A stretch of 64,000 nt of DNA from Chrysopilus asiliformis. Its lineage: Eukaryota > Arthropoda > Insecta > Diptera > Rhagionidae. The DNA lies in the NCBI GenBank assembly GCA_964034945.1, contig OZ035964.1:3091107-3155106 (forward strand), read 5' to 3'. Made by a program: the position numbers and the translations under genes. Of the stretch, positions 1-9,700 are shown piece after piece; position 1 is the first letter of the stretch; every line of letters begins with the position of its first letter. The notes beneath the pieces were generated by a model that worked only from the letters and a program-made list of their open reading frames with translations, was not told where the DNA came from and made no database searches.

Positions 1-1060
1 GATAATTCACTCTCATGTCGTTTGTAAAAAGTTTTCCTTGGAGAAAAAATTAAAGATAAAATAAGAAACAGCTGAAATTGTCTCCTCTTCTCCGTCGCCC
101 CCAGTCTTAGACCTTTTGAATAACCGTTGTTTGTGTCTTGTCAGAGGTTTTCCCTCTAAAAGACGATCGGCGTAAGATTGAATTTTGAATTTGAGGCGGT
201 GATCTGGTATTTCTGATTCGGGTTAGATTCCCGACACAGCGCCTTGATAATTTCCGCTGCAGCACTCACTAATGGTCAAAACTTATGCGGAGTATGGAGT
301 GGGAGATCCTTCCGCTCCAGCAATATCTGAAAAGACTTTTTAATTAAAAGAAGTTAGGAAAATCATAAAAAAATGTGCTAAAAAGGGGAAAAAATCAAGG
401 TGTGTCGAAATTCGGTTATAAGACTTGACACTGACAAATTAACGGCAAGCTTATCACGGCAAATCGCAGGTTTTTCCTTGTTTAAAGAGTTTGTTGTAAA
501 AAAATCGTCTGAGCCACGGCAGAACCAACCCACTTCAAGGTTATGAAAATTTTCCACCTTTATTTAATTTGGTTTTGTTGGGAAATTCAATGTTTTGTGA
601 TGTTTCTGGGGCTTAAATTTCCTTGGCGACATTTTGGGGAGAATTTAAAAACGATAAAACTTTAATATGGGGAAGAATTCTGGTTAATTTTTGCAGATTT
701 TGGAAGAAAATTTATTGTCCAATCTGCAATTGTGAATTTTTAAAATTTCAAAAAAGTTAACTAGTTTTATTTTTTAATGAATTAAAAATTCCACATCGAA
801 GAATGTTGTTAGTCAAAATACCATAGACTAGCACGGAGGCGTGGAATTCGATTCATTCGATGTTGGGGCCAAATGGCGACGCATGGGGCTCAGAAATTCA
901 AGGCGAAAGGATTGATGTGGATTTGGGATACTTTTTTGCCATTTTTGTAACACTATTAATCCACGTGGGCATTTTATTCTTTTTTTCCTCGTTTTTGTTT
1001 GCGTTTTAACATAATTGTGAATCAAATGAAGACTAATTTCTTTTTTTTTCGGATTTTCAG
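1..1060. other. AT-rich flank without recognised gene
   Basis: I see no gene here. The sequence is T/A-run rich with stops in all frames. From about 945 to 1060 it matches, in reverse complement, the stretch at about 42,490-42,600 and 59,040-59,150 that lies beside exon W in segment X. Both share a CCACGTGG-containing core and a conserved T-rich tract, so this end of the window is an inverted relative of segment X. Confidence 0.5.
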
Positions 1061-1133
1061 ATTTTTTCAATGTTTCCACGTAAATTGGTTCGAGAGAAAT
1101 TCCATACGGAACACATAGAGAAAAAAATTGCTG
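1061..1133 (+). other. Candidate exon W, open copy
   Basis: A 73-bp block sits between a convincing acceptor (T-rich tract then TTTTCAG, ending at 1060) and a convincing donor (GTGAGTG at 1134). From the ATG at 1070 it reads MFPRKLVREKFHTE followed by HIEKKIAG, ending in phase 1. I do not recognise the peptide. Five further copies lie on the minus strand (42,411-42,488; 44,767-44,848; 50,963-51,044; 58,962-59,039; 61,503-61,584) with both splice sites kept. All five contain a few extra bases after the conserved GAACA and meet a stop just downstream. It may be a coding exon only here, or a 5' untranslated exon everywhere. No neighbouring exon could be tied to it. Confidence 0.35.
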
Positions 1134-1970
1134 GTGAGTGTTTTTTTTTTTACTTTCTTACATTTATTTGAATTTTTTGAAAATCTTTATGAAAAGCGTA
1201 GTGGTTTTACATCTGCCTGTCTGTCCGTTTGTCAGTCTGTCATGTTTCTTTCCGTTTTTTTTTATTAATATACAGCTTCAAAGCCTAATGTTGTTAATTT
1301 TATGAGGTTGATTTTAATGTTGTTAATTTTATACAAACAAAAATTCATAAAATTAGTACAAGATTTCAGAAAGTAAGAAAACAAAAATTGGGAACTGCCC
1401 ATTAAAGTACGTCAAACACTTTTAGAATGGGGATAGCAATCGGTCACACAACTGTGAAAAACCGATTCATTCGGAAAAGGGCAGGTGAGGGAAGTCGAAA
1501 TAAATAAAACTAACGTGACGTATTTTTCTGGACAGCCACCAAACGCCGTTAGTGAAAAAAAAAACCTACCTACCAAGTGTTTAACAATTTTATCCTCTGT
1601 TAGTATTTTTGATCGATTTTTAGTCTTTGCCCTTGCCCTGTGATTGATCGTCGGTTGATGCATTAAATTTTTTTTTTCTAAATAAAGTCAACATAAAAAA
1701 GCATTCAAAAATCATAAAACTTATGACAGAAAACGAAACGGAAATAAATTAATAGCAATTTTGTTGGTATTTGCAAATCTCATTGGAAATATCTGATGTG
1801 AACAGGACATGTCTTTTTTGCTTAGACAAGAGAGGACAAGGGACAGTGAATTCGAAAAGCGCGAGAAATTCTTGCCCTATTTTTTTACGGCGTTTTTTGC
1901 GTTAGAAATTTTTTTTTCGATTTTTTCATGAACTCAAACTTTTTTGTGGATCGATTTTGTCCACACACAC
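1134..1970. other. AT-rich spacer with CTGTC/CCGTT short repeat
   Basis: No gene is supported. Around 1,214-1,243 there is a degenerate tetranucleotide tract (units such as CTGT, CCGT, CAGT). Similar tracts recur at 23,897, 36,073 and, on the other strand, 42,305, so this looks like the tail of an old dispersed repeat. An 83-codon reverse open frame at 1,412-1,663 has no splice or compositional support. Confidence 0.4.
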
Positions 1971-1971
1971 A

Positions 1972-2935
1972 AGCGAATTTTTCCCCACAAAAAGGATTTT
2001 CCTACAGGGAAAACGAAAATAGTATTTCAGCAAAATAAAACATCAAAACTGAAGTTATTTCATGATTAAAAACCATAATTTCTTGTTCGAATAAATTTCA
2101 AATTTCAAATTTGAAAATGCCGCCCGATTTCAACATGCAGATGTCGCTTTAGTTCTCAACTAAACGTCAGTTTTAGTACGAGATCGTTTTCCGCCATTGC
2201 TCTCGAAAGCCGGCTCCCGTGAAATTAATTTATTTTGCCGGGAAAAGACTTTAAATCGCTCGTAATTTAGTGAATAATAGTAAGTTGAGTGATTTTCGCA
2301 TCCTAAAGTGGTAAAATATTCGATTTCCAAGCGTTGGATTTATGCGATATTTGTTTAACAATTTTTTCCCTCGAATGTTGGGTTTTTCTCTTCCGTCAAA
2401 AGTGGAAATTCTTTGCAATTTCAAGAAAAGTAAATCAATTTTTCACGAACTTTAGTGCCAAACAAAGTGTTGAATATTTTTATGAAAATTGTAAAATTCG
2501 TCAAGGAAATATAAATAAAAATGATGGCCTTTCGGTTTATCCGTGTTCGCATTTTCATTGAAATTCCCGTGCTATTATAGCGAATTTAAAACAGTCTCAA
2601 TATGAAAAGGCATCATTGGAAATTGGGAAATTCTTTTACTACAAGAAAATCACCGTTTTCGGTAAGTTTTTTTTCGTATTTCCTTGATTTAATTTCCTAA
2701 AAAAAACTAAAAATTTCTTCGCCACGGTTTCAATGGAGGCAAGACGACCGCTGCGACACCTTGCACGAAAATTACGACATAAATTTCAATTCTCCTGATG
2801 GCGCGAAACATTTGAATTCGGAAAAGTTTCGTTGCTGGGAAATTGTCTAATTTTCTTATACAATGTGCACAATTAGAAGGAATTGTGGGAAACATTTTAA
2901 GCGTGAGGTGATTTGAGTGTTCTTTCATTTTTTTT
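1972..2935 (+). repeat. Promoter/first-exon-like block, copy 1
   Basis: This block is homologous along nearly its whole length to 18,893-19,835. The pair shares a short GC-richer core (about 2,160-2,240, with CCGCCATTGCTCTCGAAAGC), then a leader and a short ATG exon with a GTAAGT donor. The core contains TCAGTT at about 2,169, which fits an arthropod initiator; copy 2 has TCACTT there. I infer a duplicated transcription start region with a 5' leader. Homology continues past the first exon through an ATG-bearing stretch at about 2,732 that is closed by a stop in copy 1 and open longer in copy 2. Confidence 0.45.
2602..2661 (+). CDS. Candidate first coding exon, copy 1
   Basis: A 20-codon open block begins at ATG (2602) and ends exactly at a GTAAGT donor (2662), in phase 0. 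It reads MKRHHWKLGNSF then TTRKSPFS. The paralogous block at 19,531-19,590 has the same length, phase and donor and shares 12 of 20 residues. By my count most base differences change the residue, so selection on the protein is not shown; an untranslated leader is equally possible. The following exon and the product were not identified. Confidence 0.3.
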
Positions 2936-3210
2936 AACAATTTCTTACTACCGCTCTTCTAATTTCTCTACTCTTTAAGGTTGATTCGTGATTGGAAAAT
3001 GACTTTCAAGTTTTCAAACCATTAGAAAAATTGAAAAAAATGTACAATCTTTTTATTTTGGGACTAAAAGGAAATTTCGTTGTCCGACAGAGAAATATTT
3101 CTAAACATTTCCCAATAAGTTGCAACTGATGTGAGATTTCTATTTTCATCCCTTTTCAAAGATCCTGACATTATTTTCTATTTTTTTTGGATTGTTCCAT
3201 AAAAAGATTT
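2936..3210. other. Short spacer between duplicated block and R element
   Basis: No gene. AT-rich sequence. The last 40 bp (from about 3,171, with GGATTGTTCCATAAAAAG) resemble the outer flank of R elements seen at 17.34 kb, 25.80 kb and, in reverse, 41.86 kb, so R probably extends this far. Confidence 0.4.
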
Positions 3211-3462
3211 CGATTCCTCTGAAAAATTCGACTCCACAACCTGTCGGTGGGTGGGTGGATCGGTGGTGGGCGTACAAGCTGGATGAGCGAAAGGCGACCA
3301 CCAGTTGTGCGGTGGAGACCTTGGTGTGTGGGTGCGTGTGTGGCGCTAGGAATTTCTACGTTCGGAAGTAGGGCTAAAAGGGTTCGAAAAAGGGAACTTC
3401 TGAGTCTGGAATAATCTAAATTATCGCAGTTCTTGCACCCAATCGATTGCTTCTCTTGCAGG
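3211..3462 (-). repeat. Dispersed element R, copy 1
   Basis: R is a roughly 250-300 bp dispersed repeat seen eight times. On its reference strand it starts near GCAAGAGATGCAATCGATTG, passes a conserved TTCGAACCCTT box, a CACGCACCCACACACCAAGG stretch and CAACTGGTGGTCACCTGTCG, and ends near GTCGAATTTTTCACAGG. This copy is reversed and lacks the segment carrying the ATGACGTCAT palindrome, the join falling at GTGTGTGGCGCTAGG. It keeps the ATCGATTG palindrome half. I see no open frame conserved between copies and no clear terminal inverted repeats; a SINE-like or MITE-like origin is unproven. Confidence 0.6.
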
Positions 3463-3770
3463 TATTTTTTCAAAGTTATTTTATGGACAAAATTTTGCCT
3501 TTTTAATTTTAAAAAAGGAATTGAGAATTTGAAAAAAATTTCCGATTCTCCTTCGAGAGTTTTCTGTACGAAATATTTTTTTCCAGGATTTTCCAAAGAG
3601 TTCTTTATACAAGAAAATCTTTGTGAATTTTTAAGTCAATTTTGACGTAGTAAGCTTTTTTTCGGAATTTTTAGAGGCCTTTCTTTCCCAAGCGGTAAAA
3701 ATTATCCCTGACATTTTGGAGGCCTTTTATACACGAAAAAAATTTTTTTTGCATGGAATTTTGGAGGTTT
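3463..3770. repeat. Degenerate satellite-like zone
   Basis: Fragments such as CCAAGCGGTA, CTGACATTTTGGAGGCC and TTTTATACACGAAAAA recur, also degenerate, at about 24,700-24,800 and 25,215-25,250 and, in reverse complement, at 41,216-41,420 and 44,165-44,350. They share the general scheme of the 72-bp monomer (T-rich half, conserved GGAGG/AGAGG, short spacer). I read them as old, diverged monomers at array edges. Reverse and forward open frames here (for example 3,171-3,596) have no support. Confidence 0.45.
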
Positions 3771-6700
3771 TTGAGGCAGAAAATATTTTTCTCGAATTTT
3801 TAGAAGTTTTTTTCTGAGTAGGAAAAATATTAAAGTCTTGTTCTTAATAGAAAAAATTCTTTCGATACCTTTTCTATACGGGATGTATTTTTTCCGGATT
3901 TTCAGAGGCTTGTTCTTAATACGAAAAATACTTTCGGGACCTTTTCTATACGGGATGTATTTTTTCCGGATTTTCAGAGGCTTGTTCTAAGTTGGAAAAA
4001 TATTTCCGAGACCTTTTCTATCCGGGAAATATTTTTCTCGAGTTTTTACTCGCTTGTTCTGAGTAGGAAAAATATTTCCGAGACCTTTTCTATCCGGGAA
4101 ATATTTTTCTCGAATTTTTACTCGCTTGTTCTGAGTAGGAAAAATATTTCCGAGACCCTTTCTATCCGGGAAATATTTTTCTCGAATTTTTAGAGGCTTG
4201 TTCTGAGTAGGAAAAATATTTCCGAGACCTTTCCTATCCGGGAAATATTTATCTCGAATTTCTAGAGGCTTGTTCTGAGTAGGAAAAATATTTCCGAGAC
4301 CTTTTCTATCCGGGAAATATTTTTCTCGAATTTTTAGAGGCTTGTTCTAAGTTGGAAAATATTTCCGAGACCTTTTCTATCCGGGAAATATTTTTCTCGA
4401 ATTTTTACTCGCTTGTTCTGAGGAGGAAAAATATTTCCGTGACCTTTTCTATCCGGGAAATATTTTTCTCGAATTTTTAGAGGCTTGTTCTGAGTAGGAA
4501 AAATATTTCCGAGACCTTTTCTATCCGGGAAATATTTTTCGCGAATTTTTACTCGCTTGTTCTGAGTAGGAAAAATATTTCCGAGACCTTTTCTATCCGG
4601 GATATATTTTTTACGAATTTTTACTCGTTTGTTCAGAGTAGGAAAAATATTTCCGAGACCTTTTCTATCCGAGAAATATTTTTCTCGAATTTCTAGAGGC
4701 TTGTTCTGAGTAGGAAAAATATTTCCGAGACCTTTTCTATCCGGGAAATATTTTTCTCGAATTTCTAGAGGCTTGTTCTGAGTAGGAAAAATATTTCCGA
4801 GACCTTTTCTATCCGGGAAATATTTTTCTCGAATTTCTAGAGGCTTGTTCTGAGTAGGAAAAATATTTCCGAGACCTTTTCTATCCGGGAAATATTTTTC
4901 TCGAATTTTCACTCGCTTGTTCTGAGTAGGAAAAATATTTCGGGGACCTTTTCTATCCGAGAAATATTTTTCTCGAATTTTTAGAGGCTTGTTCTGAGTA
5001 GGAAAAATACTTTCGAGACCTTTTCTATCCGGGAAATATTTTTCTCTAATTTCTAGAAGCTTGTTCTAAGTTGGAAAAATATACCTTTTCTATCCGGGAT
5101 ATATTTTTCTCGAATTTTTACTCGCTTGTTCTGAGTAGGAAAAATACTTTCGAGACCTTTTCTATCCGGGATATATTTTTCTCGAATTTTTACTCGCTTG
5201 TTCTGAGTAGGAAAAATATTTTGGAGACCTTTTCTATCCGAGAAATATTTTTCTCGAATTTTTAGAGGCTTGTTCTAAGTTGGAAAAATATTTCCGAGAC
5301 CTTTTCTATCCGGAAAATATTTTTCTCGAATTTTTACTCGCTTGTTCTGAGTAGGAAAAATATTTCCGAGACCTTTTCTATCCGGGAAATATTTTTCTCG
5401 AATTTTTACTCGCTTGTTCTGAGTAGGAAAAATATTTCCGAGACCTTTTCTATCCGAGAAATATTTTTCTCGAATTTTTAGAGGCTTGTTCTGAGTAGAA
5501 AAAATACTTTCGAGACCTTTTCTATCCGGGAAATATTTTTCTTGAATTTTTACTCGCTTGTTCTGAGTAGGAAAAATATTTCCGAGACCTTTTCTATCCG
5601 GGAAATATTTTTCTCGAATTTTTACTCGCTTGTTCTGAGTAGGAAAAATATTTCCGAGACCTTTTCTATCCGGGAAATATTTTTCTCGAATTTTTAGAGG
5701 CTTGTTCTGAGTAGGAAAAATATTTCCGAGACCTTTTCTATCCGGGAAATATTTTTCTCGAATTTTTACTCGCTTGTTCTGAGGAGGAAAAATATTTCCG
5801 AGACCTTTTCTATCCGGGAAATATTTTTCTCGAATTTTTATTCGCTTGTTTTGAGTAGGAAAAATATTTCCGAGACCTTTTCTATCCGGGAAATATTTTT
5901 CTCGAATTTTTACTCGCTTGTTCTGAGTAGGAAAAATATTTCCGAGACCTTTTCTATCCGGGAAATATTTTTCTCGGATTTTTAGTCGCTTGTTCTGAGT
6001 AGGAAAAATATTTCCGAGACCTTTTCTATCCGGGAAATATTTTTCTCGAATTTTTAGAGGCTTGCTCTAAGTTGGAAAAATATTTCCGAGACCTTTTCTA
6101 TCCGGGAAATATTTTTCTCGAATTTTTAGAGGCTTGTTCTGAGTAGGAAAAATATTTCCGAGACCTTTTCTATCCGGGAAATATTTTTCTCGAATTTTTA
6201 CTCGCTTGTTCTGAGTAGGAAAAATATTTCCGAGACCTTTTCTATCCGAGAAATATTTTTCTAGAATTTTTAGAGGCTTGTTCTGAGTAGGAAAAATACT
6301 TTCGAGACCTTTTCTATCCGGGAAATATTTTTCTCTAATTTCTAGAGGCTTGTTCTAAGTAGGAAAAATATTTCCGAGACCTTTTCTGTCCGGGAAATAT
6401 TTTTCTTGAATTTTTACTCGCTTGTTCTGAGTAGGAAAAATATTTCCGAGACCTTTTCTATCCGGGAAATATTTTTCTCGAATTTTTACTCGCTTGTTCT
6501 GAGTAGGAAAAATATTTCCGAGACCTTTTCTATCCGGGAAATATTTTTCTCGAATTTTTAGAGGCTTGTTCTGAGTAGGAAAAATATTTCCGAGACCTTT
6601 TCTATCCGGGAAATATTTTTCTCGAATTTTTACTCGCTTGTTCTGAGGAGGAAAAATATTTCCGAGACCTTTTCTATCCGGGAAATATTTTTCTCGAATT

Positions 6701-9700
6701 TTTACTCGCTTGTTCTGAGGAGGAAAAATATTTCCGAGACCTTTTCTATCCGGGAAATATTTTTCTCGAATTTTTACTCGCTTGTTTTGAGTAGGAAAAA
6801 TATTTCCGAGACCTTTTCTATCCGGGAAATATTTTTCTCGAATTTCTAGAGGCTTGTTCTGAGTAGGAAAAATATTTCCGAGACCTTTTCTATCCGGGAA
6901 ATATTTTTCTCGAATTTTCACTCGCTTGTTCTGAGTAGGAAAAATATTTCGGGGACCTTTTCTATCCGAGAAATATTTTTCTCGAATTTTTAGAGGCTTG
7001 TTCTGAGTAGGAAAAATACTTTCGAGACCTTTTCTATCCGGGAAATATTTTTCTCTAATTTCTAGAAGCTTGTTCTAAGTTGGAAAAATATACCTTTTCT
7101 ATCCGGGATATATTTTTCTCGAATTTTTACTCGCTTGTTCTGAGTAGGAAAAATACTTTCGAGACCTTTTCTATCCGGGATATATTTTTCTCGAATTTTT
7201 ACTCGCTTGTTCTGAGTAGGAAAAATATTTCGGAGACCTTTTCTATCCGAGAAATATTTTTCTCGAATTTTTAGAGGCTTGTTCTAAGTTGGAAAAATAT
7301 TTCCGAGACCTTTTCTATCCGGAAAATATTTTTCTCGAATTTTTACTCGCTTGTTCTGAGTAGGAAAAATATTTCCGAGACCTTTTCTATCCGGGAAATA
7401 TTTTTCTCGAATTTTTACTCGCTTGTTCTGAGTAGGAAAAATATTTCCGAGACCTTTTCTATCCGAGAAATATTTTTCTCGAATTTTTAGAGGCTTGTTC
7501 TGAGTAGAAAAAATACTTTCGAGACCTTTTCTATCCGGGAAATATTTTTCTTGAATTTTTACTCGCTTGTTCTGAGTAGGAAAAATATTTCCGAGACCTT
7601 TTCTATCCGGGAAATATTTTTCTCGAATTTTTACTCGCTTGTTCTGAGTAGGAAAAATATTTCCGAGACCTTTTCTATCCGGGAAATATTTTTCTCGAAT
7701 TTTTAGAAGCTTGTTCTGAGTAGGAAAAATATTTCCGAGACCTTTTCTATCCGGGAAATATTTTTCTCGAATTTTTACTCGCTTGTTCTGAGGAGGAAAA
7801 ATATTTCCGAGACCTTTTCTATCCGGGAAATATTTTTCTCGAATTTTTATTCGCTTGTTTTGAGTAGGAAAAATATTTCCGAGACCTTTTCTATCCGGGA
7901 AATATTTTTCTCGAATTTTTACTCGCTTGTTCTGAGTAGGAAAAATATTTCCGAGACCTTTTCTATCCGGGAAATATTTTTCTCGGATTTTTAGTCGCTT
8001 GTTCTGAGTAGGAAAAATATTTCCGAGACCTTTTCTATCCGGGAAATATTTTTCTCGAATTTTTAGAGGCTTGCTCTAAGTTGGAAAAATATTTCCGAGA
8101 CCTTTTCTATCCGGGAAATATTTTTCTCGAATTTTTAGAGGCTTGTTCTGAGTAGGAAAAATATTTCCGAGACCTTTTCTATCCGGGAAATATTTTTCTC
8201 GAATTTTTACTCGCTTGTTCTGAGTAGGAAAAATATTTCCGAGACCTTTTCTATCCGAGAAATATTTTTCTAGAATTTTTAGAGGCTTGTTCTGAGTAGG
8301 AAAAATACTTTCGAGACCTTTTCTATCCGGGAAATATTTTTCTCTAATTTCTAGAGGCTTGTTCTAAGTAGGAAAAATATTTCCGAGACCTTTTCTGTCC
8401 GGGAAATATTTTTCTTGAATTTTTACTCGCTTGTTCTGAGTAGGAAAAATATTTCCGAGACCTTTTCTATCCGGGAAATATTTTTCTCGAATTTTTACGC
8501 GCTTGTTCTGAGTAGGAAAAATATTTCCGAGACCTTTTCTATCCGGGAAATATTTTTCTCTAATTTTTAGAGGCTTGTCCTGAGTAGGAAAAATATTTCC
8601 GAGACCTTTTCTATCCGGGAAATATTTTTCTCGAATTTTTACTCGCTTGTTCTGAGGAGGAAAAATATTTCCGAGACCTTTTCTATCCGGGAAATATTTT
8701 TCTCGAATTTTTACTCGCTTGTTCTGAGGAGGAAAAATATTTCCGAGACCTTTTCTATCCGGGAAATATTTTTCTCGAATTTTTACTCGCTTGTTTTGAG
8801 TATGAAAAATATTTCCGAGACCTTTTCTATCCGGGAAATATTTTTCTCGAATTTCTAGAGGCTTGTTCTGAGTAGGAAAAATATTTCCGAGACCTTTTCT
8901 ATCCGGGAAATATTTTTCTCGAATTTCTAGAGGCTTGTTCTGAGTAGGAAAAATATTTCCGAGACCTTTTCTATCCGGGAAATATTTTTCTCGAATTTTT
9001 ACTCGCTTGTTCTGAGTAGGAAAAATATTTCCGAGACCTTTTCTATCCGGGAAATATTTTTCTCGAATTTTTAGAGGCTTGTTCTGAGTAGGAAAAATAT
9101 TTCCGAGACCTTTTCTATCCGAGAAATATTTTTCTCGAATTTCTAGAGGCTTGTTCTAAGTAGGAAAAATATTTCCGAGACCTTTTCTGTCCGGGAAATA
9201 TTTTTCTTGAATTTTTACTCGGTTGTTCTGAGTAGGAAAAATATTTCCGAGACCTTTTCTATCCGGGAAATATTTTTCTCGAATTTCTAGAGGCTTGTTC
9301 TGAGTAGGAAAAATATTTCCGAGACCTTTTCTATCCGGGAAATATTTTTCTCGAATTTTTACTCGCTTGTTCTGAGTAGGAAAAATATTTCCGAGACCTT
9401 TTCTATCCGGGAAATATTTTTCTCGAATTTTTAGAGGCTTGTTCTGAGTAGGAAAAATATTTCCGAGACCTTTTCTATCCGAGAAATATTTTTCTCGAAT
9501 TTCTAGAGGCTTGTTCTAAGTAGGAAAAATATTTCCGAGACCTTTTCTGTCCGGGAAATATTTTTCTTGAATTTTTACTCGGTTGTTCTGAGTAGAAAAA
9601 ATATTTCCGAGACCTTTTCTATCCGGGAAATATTTTTCTCGAATTTCTAGAGGCTTGTTCTGAGTAGGAAAAATATTTCCGAGACCTTTTCTATCCGAGA

